A DNA stretch of 64,000 nucleotides from Rhizobiaceae bacterium (GTDB taxonomy: Bacteria > Pseudomonadota > Alphaproteobacteria > Rhizobiales > Rhizobiaceae): positions 248,001 through 312,000 of the forward strand of contig JAEPOG010000005.1 of the NCBI GenBank assembly GCA_017643025.1, read 5' to 3'. The translations under genes were made by a program, and so were the position numbers. Below are positions 18,974 through 27,201 of this stretch, piece after piece. The notes beneath the pieces were generated by a model that did not search any database, was not told where the DNA came from, and worked only from the letters and a program-made list of their open reading frames with translations. How positions within the stretch are numbered: the first letter of the stretch is position 1; every line of letters begins with the position of its first letter.

Positions 18974-20548
18974 ATGGCGACCGTAGAACACACCGAAACC
19001 GATCTCACGGTGGCGATGATCACCGAGCCGGCCCAGCTGGTCGACTGGCTGGTGATCGCGCCTGTGGCGCTGCCCTTGATACTCGGAGCCGCGCTGCTGA
19101 TGGCGCGTCGGCGCACGGCCGCGCAGCCGGTCCTGGCGATCGCCTCGCTGGCCGTCCTGTTCGCGGCCGATATCGGCCTGCTGTGGCATGTGCTCGCAAA
19201 CGGCCCGGCGGTGATGACGATGGGACGCTGGCTGCCGCCGTTCGGCATTTCCTTCGTTGCCGATGCGCTGGGGGCAACACTGGTGGCGACAGCCGGGCTG
19301 GTGTCGCTCGTCTGCGGGTTCTTCTCCATCAACTCGGTCAACTTCATCGGCCAGCGCTACGGCTTCTATCCTTTCCTGCTGCTTATGATGGCGGGTGTGA
19401 ACGGGTCGTTCCTGACCGGCGATATCTTCAACCTGTATGTCTGGTTCGAAGTGTTCCTGATCGCCTCCTTCGGGCTGATCATCCTTGGATCTGGGCAGCG
19501 TCAGATCGACGGCGCCACCAAATACGCGATCCTCAACCTCGTCGCGACGACGCTGTTCCTGATCGCAACGGGTTACCTCTACGGCATCTTCGGCACGCTC
19601 AATATGGCCGACATTGCGCGCAAGGCGCCCGAACTGCGATCGACCGCCCCGCTGATGACGCTGGCGACGCTCTATCTGGTCGCCTTCGGCATGAAGGCCG
19701 CGGCATTTCCGCTGAACTTCTGGCTGCCGGCCTCCTACCACACGCCGCGCATCGTGGTGGCCGCCTTGTTCGCAGGATTGCTGACCAAAGTCGGCGTCTA
19801 TGCGCTGCTGCGCACGCTGGTGATGCTGTTTCCGCCCGAGCGGTCGGTGCTTTCGACGCTTATCATCTGGCTGGCAATCGCGACGATGCTGGTCGGTATT
19901 CTCGGCGCCCTGGCGCAGTCCGACATCCGGCGCATGCTGGGTTTCGTCGTCGTGTCGGGTATCGGCTTCATGCTTGCCGGCCTTGGTCTTGGCGACCCGA
20001 TTGGCATCGCTGGAACGGTCGTTTACGCAGTCCATTCCATGCTGGTCATGACGGCGCTCTATCTGCTTGCGGGGCTGATGCGGCGTGCGGGCGGAAGCTA
20101 CACGCTCAACCGCCTCACGGGCCTCTACAGGTCTCATCCACTGATGGCGGGCGCGACGCTTCTGCTGGTGTTCGCCGCCGCCGGTCTGCCGCCCGGCTCG
20201 GGCCTGTGGCCGAAGGTGATGCTGGTGCAGGCTTCGCTCGGCGCCGGCGTTTGGTGGCTGGCGCTGGCGATCCTGGTGACCGGACTGCTGACCACACTCG
20301 CGCTCGGCCGTGTCTTCGTGCTCGCATTCTGGCGCATGCCAGAGGAAAAGTCAGGAGAGGCGGCAACAATAGAAAGTCAGGATGTCGGCCGAGGCACGTA
20401 TCTGGCGGTTCTGGTACTGTGCGTGCCGATCGCGCTCATCGGCGTCTGGCCGGAACCGCTGATCGGTGTGGCGCAGCAAGCCGCTGCGGGGCTGCTTGAC
20501 CCGGGCTCCTATGTCGGAGCGGTGTTTCCCCTGGAGACGACCCAATGA
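18974..20548 (+). CDS. mrpD: Mrp-type antiporter subunit D
   Basis: This 524-residue membrane protein is homologous to NuoM/NuoN and is one of the two proton-path subunits of the antiporter. Conserved blocks include GDIFNLYVWFEVFLIASFGL, KAAAFPLNFWLPASYHTPR, and a Glu in VWFEVF and Lys residues in the middle of membrane helices that match the complex I proton path. The start was placed at ATG 18974, seven bases after mrpC; the frame continues upstream inside mrpC but is not needed. Its stop overlaps mrpE (ATGA). Confidence 0.92.
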   Translation: MATVEHTETDLTVAMITEPAQLVDWLVIAPVALPLILGAALLMARRRTAAQPVLAIASLAVLFAADIGLLWHVLANGPAVMTMGRWLPPFGISFVADALGATLVATAGLVSLVCGFFSINSVNFIGQRYGFYPFLLLMMAGVNGSFLTGDIFNLYVWFEVFLIASFGLIILGSGQRQIDGATKYAILNLVATTLFLIATGYLYGIFGTLNMADIARKAPELRSTAPLMTLATLYLVAFGMKAAAFPLNFWLPASYHTPRIVVAALFAGLLTKVGVYALLRTLVMLFPPERSVLSTLIIWLAIATMLVGILGALAQSDIRRMLGFVVVSGIGFMLAGLGLGDPIGIAGTVVYAVHSMLVMTALYLLAGLMRRAGGSYTLNRLTGLYRSHPLMAGATLLLVFAAAGLPPGSGLWPKVMLVQASLGAGVWWLALAILVTGLLTTLALGRVFVLAFWRMPEEKSGEAATIESQDVGRGTYLAVLVLCVPIALIGVWPEPLIGVAQQAAAGLLDPGSYVGAVFPLETTQ

Positions 20549-21018
20549 GCCTGTTCCTGATCAATCTCCTTCTCGCTATTGCCTGGGCGGCAGTTTCGGC
20601 ATCGTTCACCCTTGCCAACCTCGTCTTTGGCTTCGTGCTGTCGGCAGTCGCGCTCTACCTCATCCGCGAACAGGTGGGGTATGTGGGCTATCTGACCCGT
20701 TCCTGGCGCGTCATCTCGCTTGTGGCACTGTTCGTCTACGAACTCATCCTGTCCGCCTGGCGTGTCGTCGTGCTGGTGCTGTCGCCGAAGATGAATGTGA
20801 AGCCCGGCATTTTTGCCTATCCCATGAGGGTCGACCGCGATGCCGAGATCACCCTGTTGGCCAACCTCATTACGCTGACGCCAGGCACTCTGTCAGTCGA
20901 CGTATCGGAAGACAGGCGAACCCTCTATGTCCATGCGATCGACTGCTCCGACCCTGACAAGATGCGGCGCGACATTGCCGAGGGCTTCGAGCGAAAGATT
21001 CTGGAGGCGTTCAGATGA
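20545..21018 (+). CDS. mrpE: Mrp-type antiporter subunit E
   Basis: This 157-residue protein has two or three N-terminal membrane helices followed by a soluble domain containing [19 protein letters not shown], a typical MrpE block. Its start overlaps the mrpD stop (ATGA at 20545) and its own stop overlaps mrpF. MrpE has no complex I counterpart. Confidence 0.92.
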   Translation: MSLFLINLLLAIAWAAVSASFTLANLVFGFVLSAVALYLIREQVGYVGYLTRSWRVISLVALFVYELILSAWRVVVLVLSPKMNVKPGIFAYPMRVDRDAEITLLANLITLTPGTLSVDVSEDRRTLYVHAIDCSDPDKMRRDIAEGFERKILEAFR

Positions 21019-21350
21019 GCGCCGGCGCGCATTTCCGTGAAGTGGCCGAGCTGATTGCGATCGGGCTGCTCTGCATGTCCTTCCTCGTCACTGTCTATCG
21101 CTTCATCGTCGGTCCGACGCTGCCAGACCGCGTGCTGGCGCTCGACCTGCTGGTCACCGTGGCGATCGGTTTTATCGCCGTCATCGGTATCCGCACTGGC
21201 TATGCACTCTATCTCGACATCGCCATCGCACTCGGCCTCGTGGGCTTCCTGGCAACCGTTGCCTTCGCGCGGTTCATCCTCTCCCGCGGCCCGCGAGGCG
21301 AAAGTAGTATCGAAGAAGAAAATCAACTCACGGTTGAGAAGCAAAGATGA
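21015..21350 (+). CDS. mrpF: Mrp-type antiporter subunit F
   Basis: This 111-residue protein has three membrane helices. It contains [17 protein letters not shown], the conserved MrpF motif with a membrane-embedded Asp. Start and stop codons overlap the neighbouring genes (ATGA on both sides), so expression is probably coupled within the operon. Confidence 0.92.
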   Translation: MSAGAHFREVAELIAIGLLCMSFLVTVYRFIVGPTLPDRVLALDLLVTVAIGFIAVIGIRTGYALYLDIAIALGLVGFLATVAFARFILSRGPRGESSIEEENQLTVEKQR

Positions 21351-21697
21351 TTGCTGAACTCCAGAACTATGTCGCTGGTATTCTGCTGATAGTGGGCGCT
21401 GCATTTGCCCTCGTCGCAACGATCGGCATCGTCCGGCTGCCGGACATCTATTCGCGTATGCACGCGGCTTCGAAGGCTGGAACGGTGGGTTCCGGAGCCA
21501 TGCTGATCGCACTTGCTGTGTTTTCCGATGATCCCGCCACGACCCTGCGAGCCATTGCAGCGGTTGCCTTTTTGATGCTTACAGCCCCGGTTTCGGCACA
21601 CCTTCTGGCCAAGGCGGCATATTCAGCCGGCTACCGCCTTTGGGAGCACTCCGTTGTCGACGACATGGCCGCTGCTGCAAAGAGCAAAAACCAATAG
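21347..21697 (+). CDS. mrpG: Mrp-type antiporter subunit G
   Basis: This 116-residue protein has three membrane helices and the motif [20 protein letters not shown], which defines MrpG. It is the last gene of the antiporter operon; no good intrinsic terminator is visible before the AT-rich region upstream of mucR. Confidence 0.92.
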   Translation: MIAELQNYVAGILLIVGAAFALVATIGIVRLPDIYSRMHAASKAGTVGSGAMLIALAVFSDDPATTLRAIAAVAFLMLTAPVSAHLLAKAAYSAGYRLWEHSVVDDMAAAAKSKNQ

Positions 21698-21719
21698 GGC
21701 CACCCACCTTCGCGCAGTG

Positions 21720-21944
21720 CCTAAAATGACGGATTCCTGCTTTCAGAAATGATTAACTGAAAGGTCCGTGTATTCGATTGTATTGGTGGAATATCACAGT
21801 CAGTTAGAAAGAATGATTTGACTTTCAATATTTCCGGCATCAATTGAATGACGCGGTTCGAATCATAACTCAATCCAAAAATGGGCCGTGAACCACGAAG
21901 GGCACAGAGGGCCCTCCTACTCTCGAAATTTGGGGCTAAGACAC
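21720..21944 (+). promoter_or_regulatory. AT-rich upstream region of mucR, likely autoregulatory
   Basis: This stretch is markedly richer in A and T than its surroundings, with many T-A steps (for example ATGATTAACTGAAAGG and GACTTTCAATATTTCC). MucR/Ros proteins bind such AT-rich DNA in an H-NS-like way and repress their own genes, so this is a good candidate for autoregulation. TTGACT at 21818-21823 could be a -35 element, but no convincing -10 follows. TTCA-N7-TTAAC at 21742-21757 is one mismatch from a CtrA box. Confidence 0.5.
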
Positions 21945-22370
21945 ATGGACAACGCAGTCACCGCACTACGAACAGACGACAACCTCATGGAATTAACGGC
22001 GGATGTTGTTGCCGCATATGTGAGCAACAATCCTGTCCAGATCGGTGACTTGCCCGGCCTGATTGCTGATATCCATGCGGCGCTTTCGCGCGTTGGCGGC
22101 GCGGCTGAACCTGCGCCGGCCGAAAAGCAGAAGCCGGCGGTAAATCCGAAGCGTTCGGTCTTCGACGACTACATTATCTGTCTCGAGGACGGAAAGAAGT
22201 TCAAGTCGCTGAAGCGTCACCTGATGACGCATTACGGCCTTACGCCGGAAGAGTACCGCGAGAAGTGGGGCCTGGACTCCAGCTACCCCATGGTTGCGCC
22301 GAGCTACGCGGCGGCGCGCTCGCAACTGGCGAAGAAGATGGGACTGGGCCGCAAGCGCAAGTCCAGATAA
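21945..22370 (+). CDS. mucR: MucR/Ros family transcriptional regulator
   Basis: This 141-residue protein is a Ros/MucR zinc-finger regulator. The N-terminal oligomerisation part contains [16 protein letters not shown] and [12 protein letters not shown]. The finger is [20 protein letters not shown], with zinc ligands Cys79, Asp82, His92 and His96, followed by [13 protein letters not shown] and a basic tail. In rhizobia and Brucella this family controls exopolysaccharide, motility, nodulation or virulence genes and cell-cycle genes. The start at 21945 gives the usual family N terminus. A strong terminator follows. Confidence 0.92.
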   Translation: MDNAVTALRTDDNLMELTADVVAAYVSNNPVQIGDLPGLIADIHAALSRVGGAAEPAPAEKQKPAVNPKRSVFDDYIICLEDGKKFKSLKRHLMTHYGLTPEEYREKWGLDSSYPMVAPSYAAARSQLAKKMGLGRKRKSR

Positions 22371-22398
22371 TTTGTCAGGCCGATGGGTCGATGACACG

Positions 22399-22423
22399 AA
22401 AGGCGGGCTTTGCCCGCCTTTTC
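22399..22423 (+). terminator. Rho-independent terminator after mucR
   Basis: GGCGGGC (22402-22408), loop TTT, GCCCGCC (22412-22418), followed by TTTTC. It is preceded by an A-run, so it could also work for transcripts from the opposite strand. Confidence 0.9.
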
Positions 22424-22448
22424 GCATTTCGGGCACCTGTCAAGCCGA

Positions 22449-22802
22449 CTAGCTTAACCGGTCCAGCGCCTGTTTGAGGGCAATGTGCCGGTTGAGATCG
22501 TAACTCCAGTGGCGGGCCAGCCCGCGCATCCGCTCGCGTTCGAGGCGTCTGGCAATGCGGAGCCTCAGCCGCGACCTCTCCGCACCAACGGCGTTCAAGG
22601 CCGCCTTGAGGTCGACGCCGCAGGCAAGTTGCAGCGCCGCGGCCTGCCGCGCCTCCGTTGCCTCGGCTGACTTGCGAAGCCGATAGACGGCCACTTCCCG
22701 ATCTAGACTTTCCACGCGAATTTTCCCGGCTGGTTCTCTGCCTGCCAGCGTCGGCCAGTTGCGGTCAGCGTGGATAAATCTGAGCGCCTGCAACTGCCTC
22801 AC
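22449..22802 (-). CDS. Small hypothetical helical protein
   Basis: This protein of up to 117 residues is not recognised as a named family. From about residue 29 it reads as a charged helical domain (RVESLDREVAVYRLRKSAEA, then AGAERS-type and RRLERERMRG helices), ending SYDLNRHIALKQALDRLS. The first 28 residues look unrelated, and a GTG at 22715 would start right at the helical part, giving 88 residues. Neither start has a clear ribosome site. It is divergent from the DnaA-like gene. It reads more like a genuine protein than the antisense frames nearby. Confidence 0.5.
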   Translation of the reverse strand: MRQLQALRFIHADRNWPTLAGREPAGKIRVESLDREVAVYRLRKSAEATEARQAAALQLACGVDLKAALNAVGAERSRLRLRIARRLERERMRGLARHWSYDLNRHIALKQALDRLS

Positions 22803-22928
22803 ATCGCAAAGAAGCCAAAAGAATCAATCGCCTGGTTCAATTGCGCAACTTTTGGTTGTTCTATTTTTGTTCACATCCGTTGTCGATCTGAATATAAGAC
22901 GATATTCCTATATTTGGAGGCAGATCAG

Positions 22929-23333
22929 GTGGCGGCAGAGGCAGTTCAGGTATCCTGCGAAGTCGAGAACGCCGACAGTGATGCGGGAAATTCACCGCGA
23001 TTGGTGGGGCGGGACGAACGGGTAATCGAGGCATGCGATTGTGTGATCGATCTCGCTGCGGCTTTCTTTAACTTGCCAAGCCGGGAACTGCGGCGCGCGG
23101 GACGATCGTCCGGCGAGATATCGCGTGTCAGGCAGATAGGCATGTATGTCAGCCACGTCGTACTCGGCCTGTCGATGACCGAAGTGGGCAAGGGGTTCGG
23201 TCGAGACCGCACAACGGTTATGCACGCCTGTCATCTGGTAGAGGACCTGCGCGACGACGAGGACTTCGACCACATTATCGCCCGTACCGAACATATCGTG
23301 GCCGCCGCTTTCAGAGGCCGCCTGCCGCTTTAG
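22929..23333 (+). CDS. Stand-alone DnaA domain IV-like DNA-binding protein
   Basis: This 134-residue protein resembles the C-terminal DNA-binding domain of DnaA without the AAA+ ATPase. The segment RQIGMYVSHVVLGLSMTEVG, then KGFGRDRTTVMHACHLV (about residues 70-108), matches the DnaA helix-turn-helix and signature region (the RDHTTV-type motif that reads the DnaA box). The start is a GTG at 22929 with a strong GGAGG at 22916-22920; ATG at 22770 in the same frame lies in AT-rich promoter-like DNA and gives an unlikely N terminus. It is followed 23 bases later by a DUF6456 gene, a pairing I associate with Hyphomicrobiales. A role in regulation or replication control is inferred. Confidence 0.8.
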   Translation: MAAEAVQVSCEVENADSDAGNSPRLVGRDERVIEACDCVIDLAAAFFNLPSRELRRAGRSSGEISRVRQIGMYVSHVVLGLSMTEVGKGFGRDRTTVMHACHLVEDLRDDEDFDHIIARTEHIVAAAFRGRLPL

Positions 23334-23356
23334 CTTTCTCGACAGTTCAGGAGCAT

Positions 23357-24154
23357 ATGATGGATGCGGATCTGGTTCGCATTGCGCGGTTTCTTGCCGC
23401 CGGCAATGCTGTGGCGCGGGCCGCGGCCAATCCGGCAAAAGTGACTCTGGACGGCAGCCGCGGCGTCATTGCGGTCGATGCCGAGGCGCTCGCTCAGATG
23501 GCGCGGCGCGGTTTGATCGAGCGTCTGAAAGATGGCGTCGCTCTGAGCGATGCGGGCATGGCGTTCCTGCGCCGTCATAGGCGCGGCGGCCCCGACTTTC
23601 AGGCTCAGCACCGCGACCTAGAGACAGCCAGTGTCGAAGTCGGCGGTGAGGTGACGACCGCTACCGTCAACCGTGCTGAATCGCCGTTGCTGGCTATTGC
23701 CCGCCGCAAAAACCGCGATGGAAGCCCGTTTCTGACACGCGATGAATTAGGGGCGGGCGAGAGGTTGCGTTCGGACTATACACGCGGGCAGCTGATGCCG
23801 AGGCTGGGGGCCAACTGGCAGGCGGCGGTCGCCAGCGGGACGCACAGGGGCGAGCGAGGCGGGGTGGCCGACCTGACCGACGCTGCGCTCGGCGCGCGCC
23901 AGCGCGTCGAAAACGCGATACGTGCCGTCGGGCCGGAGCTGTCGGGCATTCTTATAGACGTCTGCTGCTACCTGAAGGGGCTCGAAACCGTGGAGCGTGA
24001 GCGCGAATGGCCAGCGCGGTCGGCGAAGATTGTACTGAAGTCGGCCCTGTCGGCGCTTGCCCGCCACTATGCGCCGGACCGTGCGTCGCGCTCTTCGAGC
24101 CCACAGGGAGTGTTGCATTGGGGCGCGGACGACTACCGGCCGAGCATCCGATAG
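23357..24154 (+). CDS. DUF6456 domain protein
   Basis: This 265-residue protein begins with a small winged-helix-like part (residues 5-70, MARRGLIERLKDGVALSDAG) and carries a DUF6456 domain (about residues 100-235), including RAESPLLAIARRKNRDG, LRSDYTRGQLMPRLGANW and DVCCYLKGLETVEREREWPA. The function of the family is unknown. The layout suggests a DNA-binding protein, possibly phage- or replication-related. It follows the DnaA-like gene by 23 bases, with CAGGAG just upstream, so the two are probably cotranscribed. The next gene is convergent. Confidence 0.75.
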   Translation: MMDADLVRIARFLAAGNAVARAAANPAKVTLDGSRGVIAVDAEALAQMARRGLIERLKDGVALSDAGMAFLRRHRRGGPDFQAQHRDLETASVEVGGEVTTATVNRAESPLLAIARRKNRDGSPFLTRDELGAGERLRSDYTRGQLMPRLGANWQAAVASGTHRGERGGVADLTDAALGARQRVENAIRAVGPELSGILIDVCCYLKGLETVEREREWPARSAKIVLKSALSALARHYAPDRASRSSSPQGVLHWGADDYRPSIR

Positions 24155-24164
24155 GAATTCCCGG

Positions 24165-24605
24165 TCAGTTCGCCGGTTGGTGCGTTGCGAGCGCCGCGCG
24201 GCCTTCGTCGTGGATTCGCTTCACCATTGCGCGCAGACCATTCGAGCGCTGCGGCGTCAGATGCTCGTCCAGGCCGAATTGCTGGAAGACGGTTTCGGCG
24301 TCGGTCGCGACGATTTCGCTGGCCCGGCGGCCGGAATAAAGCGCGAGCACGATGGCAACCAGGCCACGCACGATATGCGCATCGGAATCGCCAGCAAAAT
24401 GCAGGACCGGATCAGGGTCCTCGTTGCGGTCGACGGCCAGCCACACCTGGCTGACGCAGCCGCGTACCTTGTGGGCATCGTCGCGCAGCGCATCGGGATA
24501 GGGCTCGAGAGCGGCGCCCAGATCGATGATGTAGCGGTAGCGTTCCTCCCAATCGTCGAGGAACTCGAAATCCTGGCGGATGCTGTCGATGGTGGTATCA
24601 GTCAT
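24165..24605 (-). CDS. sufE: SufE family sulfur acceptor protein
   Basis: This 146-residue protein is a SufE homologue, which accepts persulfide sulfur from the cysteine desulfurase SufS and passes it to the Fe-S cluster scaffold. The acceptor cysteine is Cys50 in KVRGCVSQVWL, followed by GLVAIVLALYSG and a C-terminal LTPQRSNGLRAMVKRI, all family features. ATG at 24605 is the likely start; an in-frame ATG at 24644 adds a short extension. No suf genes are adjacent; the DUF5330 gene lies upstream in the same direction. Confidence 0.9.
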   Translation of the reverse strand: MTDTTIDSIRQDFEFLDDWEERYRYIIDLGAALEPYPDALRDDAHKVRGCVSQVWLAVDRNEDPDPVLHFAGDSDAHIVRGLVAIVLALYSGRRASEIVATDAETVFQQFGLDEHLTPQRSNGLRAMVKRIHDEGRAALATHQPAN

Positions 24606-24655
24606 GCCCCACATGTAGTGGGCATGGCGCCGTTCGTCACGCAAAACCGGTGAGA

Positions 24656-24967
24656 CTACTCCGAAGCGGGCACGCTACCTGTGGTCAGTTCCGCGTCCGG
24701 CCGGGCACCGTCGTCTTCGATCGCGGCCATCGCCATGCGAGCGCCCTCGCGGGCCCTGACGCCGATCGTGTAGATGGCGGATTTGCCGATCTCGCAGACT
24801 TCCGGCTGGCGCTCGCACATTCCGGAGATGTCGCCGATCGCCCCGCGCGCGGCTACAAACGCCTCGACCGGACCGACTGTATCGGCGGCGCCTTCGTCGT
24901 TCCCGCCGATCGGCACCAGCAGCAGCACCAGCGAAAGCCAGAATACAGAGCGGATGATGAACCCCAT
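24656..24967 (-). CDS. DUF5330 family small exported protein
   Basis: This 103-residue protein has an N-terminal hydrophobic helix (MGFIIRSVFWLSLVLLLVPI) and a short body with two cysteines in GMCERQPEVCEIG, which probably form a disulfide after export. These features match the rhizobial DUF5330 family, of unknown function. It precedes sufE by 50 bases in the same direction and may share its transcript. Confidence 0.75.
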   Translation of the reverse strand: MGFIIRSVFWLSLVLLLVPIGGNDEGAADTVGPVEAFVAARGAIGDISGMCERQPEVCEIGKSAIYTIGVRAREGARMAMAAIEDDGARPDAELTTGSVPASE

Positions 24968-25413
24968 GACGTCCCTCGATCGTTCCGGCGGTTTGCCCGC
25001 CTTGATACGAGTGCGACACTAGCGCGGGGAAGCGAAGGACGCGTTGTGCCCGAGTGCGGCTTTTGACGGGAATTCGATTCGAATTTTATCGATTTTCGCA
25101 GCCCGGCATTTGTTTCAATTGCAGGGTATCACGTTAGGGATTTCCTAACCATATAACCGGTTGAAACTAAACCATTATCTGCATGCTTGTTGGCGGAGAA
25201 GGCCATCGAAAGTAGCGATCTTGCGCCCCCGTTCGCTATTACCCTCTGTTTACCATCCGGCGAGTTCTGTCGGCATTTGATGCAATTCGGACCGAGTTCG
25301 GGCGTTTCGGGGCCGGCGCAGGGCCCGCATTTATCCATTCATTAAAAGCTGGATGCGAGGGTCACCTGTAACGAATTCGACCCGTCAAGCGGGCACAGTG
25401 TGAGAGCGTTGAG
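24968..25413. other. Intergenic region upstream of the PAS histidine kinase
   Basis: This 446-base stretch holds no convincing gene. It has an AT-rich core (about 25070-25200). GTTAGG-GATTT-CCTAAC at 25133-25149 is a perfect six-base inverted repeat, and also reads as TTAG-N7-CTAA, a degenerate symmetric CtrA-like motif. It likely carries promoters for the divergent DUF5330/sufE and kinase genes. A 69-codon open frame on the reverse strand (25129-25338) has no features and was not called. Confidence 0.5.
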
Positions 25414-27201
25414 TTGAGTTCAGCGGCAGCCCGAAGCGATGCCTGGCTGGCCGGTATCGAAGCCGGTTGCGAACGTCTGGTCCATCCAAGAGTGACCGAC
25501 GCGGCGGAACGCGAGCGTCAGCGGCGCTTCATCGGAATCGCGCTCGCAGCCCCCTTCATCATAGCGCCTGCCTTGATCGAAACGGTGGGTGGGCTGCTCT
25601 CCGCATACGCGCTCATGGCAGGTTTGTGTGCGACCTTTGCCCTTTCCTGGATACTGGCCGCGACGGTGGCCGCCACCGGACAGCGGGCGTTCGCCGAAAT
25701 CGCCGCGGTCGGACTGTTGGCACTTGCAGCCGCTGTTATCCTGGGCGCCGGTGGCGCGGGGCACCCGGCGGCGTTGCTCGCCTGTGGGATCGCTTTCGAA
25801 AGCTGGTGGATCGATCGCTCGCGACGCCGGTTCGCATTTGGCGCCGCAACGGCAGCCGTCGCCATCACGGCTTCTTTTGCGCTTGCTCCCAGTCTGGCTT
25901 CGCAGGGACCAGCGGCTTCGGTCTGGTCCTGGCTGGCGCCGGCCCTCTATCTCGCCACCATCGTCGTGCGGTTTTCACGAGCCCGCGACACGGAGAGCAA
26001 ATCGGCGCCGGCGCACACGATCGAAACTGTCGCCGACATGCTGGGCATTCCCGCCCTGCGCCTGACCGACTCAGGGGAGGTGATCGACGCGTCGGCGAAA
26101 GCTGGTGCTCTCTTCGGTATCCCGTCCGGACTTCTGGCCGGACGGTCAATTTTCGAGCGCGTTCACGTGGCGGACAGGGTCGTTGTCATGAATGCACTGT
26201 CGGCTTTGAAGGGCGACGGCAGCAGATGCGCGGCGGAATTGCGCCTGCGTGTGGCCGGCAATGACGATTCCGCGAAGGCCGAGCGCTTCCTGCCCGTGGC
26301 CGCCGAATTCGTCATGGCGGACGGCGCGCTGACGATGTTCGTGCACGACAATTCGAACCTTGAGGGGCTGCGCGCCGAACTTGAGGAGGCCCGCCAATCG
26401 GTGGACAGCACTGAGGTCGCCAAGAACCGCTTCCTGGCTGCGGTCAGCCACGAGCTGCGCACGCCGCTCAATGCGATCATCGGCTTTTCCGACATGATGC
26501 TGAGCGACATTTCCGGCGAACTCACCGGCCGGCAGCGCGAGCATGTCGGTGTGATCAGCGAGGCCGGGCGGCATCTGCTGTCCGTGGTCAATGCGATACT
26601 GGATGTGTCCAAGATCGAGTCGGGGGCCTATGCAATTTCGCCCGAGCCGTTCCAGCCGAACGATGCCGTCGAACTGTGCCGGTCGATGATGGCGCATCAG
26701 GCCGAGAGCAAGGGCATTTCGATGACTGTTTGCACGCGGCCCGATGTCAGTGAACTGGTGGCTGACAGGCGGGCCGTGCAGCAGATCATGATCAACCTGC
26801 TGTCCAACGCCATCAAGTTTACGCCCGAGGGCGGGTCGGTATCGCTCGACGTGTACCGGCTTGGCGGGACCATGAGCTTTGTCGTCGCCGACACGGGCAT
26901 TGGCATCGCGGAAAGCGACCTGGGACGGCTGGGCAGGCCGTTCACCCAAGTGGACAACGACATCACGCGGCGGTTCGAAGGCGCCGGCCTTGGCCTGTCA
27001 TTGGTCAAGGGGCTGGTGGCTCTCCACGAAGGAGAACTGGCGATCGAAAGCGCGCCAGGCGACGGGACGACCGTTACGGTTACGCTGCCGGTAGCCGGTC
27101 CGGGACGCAGAGAAGCTAATGGCGCGGCAATCGAGAGGCTGATGCCTCATATCGAGATGGGTTTGAAGGAAGAACATGAGACAGTCCGCAAGACAGCTTG
27201 A
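25414..27201 (+). CDS. Membrane PAS sensor histidine kinase, DivJ/PleC-type
   Basis: This 595-residue kinase has about six N-terminal membrane helices (residues 42-190), a PAS-like domain (about 205-315), a HisKA domain with the phospho-acceptor His346 in AAVSHELRTPLNAIIGFSDM, and an ATPase domain (NLLSNAIKF N box, DTGIGIAESDLGRLGRPF G1/F boxes, GAGLGLSLVKGL G2 box). HELRTPLNAIIGFS is the type found in DivJ, PleC and relatives that act on DivK. The start is a TTG at 25414; no ATG fits. The last 26 bases overlap the next gene, a peptidoglycan-binding protein, so the two are probably coupled. It has no adjacent response regulator. Confidence 0.8.
   Translation: MSSAAARSDAWLAGIEAGCERLVHPRVTDAAERERQRRFIGIALAAPFIIAPALIETVGGLLSAYALMAGLCATFALSWILAATVAATGQRAFAEIAAVGLLALAAAVILGAGGAGHPAALLACGIAFESWWIDRSRRRFAFGAATAAVAITASFALAPSLASQGPAASVWSWLAPALYLATIVVRFSRARDTESKSAPAHTIETVADMLGIPALRLTDSGEVIDASAKAGALFGIPSGLLAGRSIFERVHVADRVVVMNALSALKGDGSRCAAELRLRVAGNDDSAKAERFLPVAAEFVMADGALTMFVHDNSNLEGLRAELEEARQSVDSTEVAKNRFLAAVSHELRTPLNAIIGFSDMMLSDISGELTGRQREHVGVISEAGRHLLSVVNAILDVSKIESGAYAISPEPFQPNDAVELCRSMMAHQAESKGISMTVCTRPDVSELVADRRAVQQIMINLLSNAIKFTPEGGSVSLDVYRLGGTMSFVVADTGIGIAESDLGRLGRPFTQVDNDITRRFEGAGLGLSLVKGLVALHEGELAIESAPGDGTTVTVTLPVAGPGRREANGAAIERLMPHIEMGLKEEHETVRKTA

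Noticed and set aside
18833..20137. Long reverse-strand frame of about 434 codons
   Set aside because: It is antisense to mrpD and shows the same His/Arg/Asp/Gln-rich composition of shadow frames.
22867..22898. Promoter TTGTTC / TATAAG before the DnaA-like gene
   Set aside because: The spacing is 20 bases, too long for a good sigma70 promoter, so it was not called, although the AT-rich region probably holds a promoter.
25129..25338. Reverse-strand frame of 69 codons in the intergenic region
   Set aside because: No ribosome site and no plausible domain; it covers the inverted repeat and AT-rich core that look regulatory.
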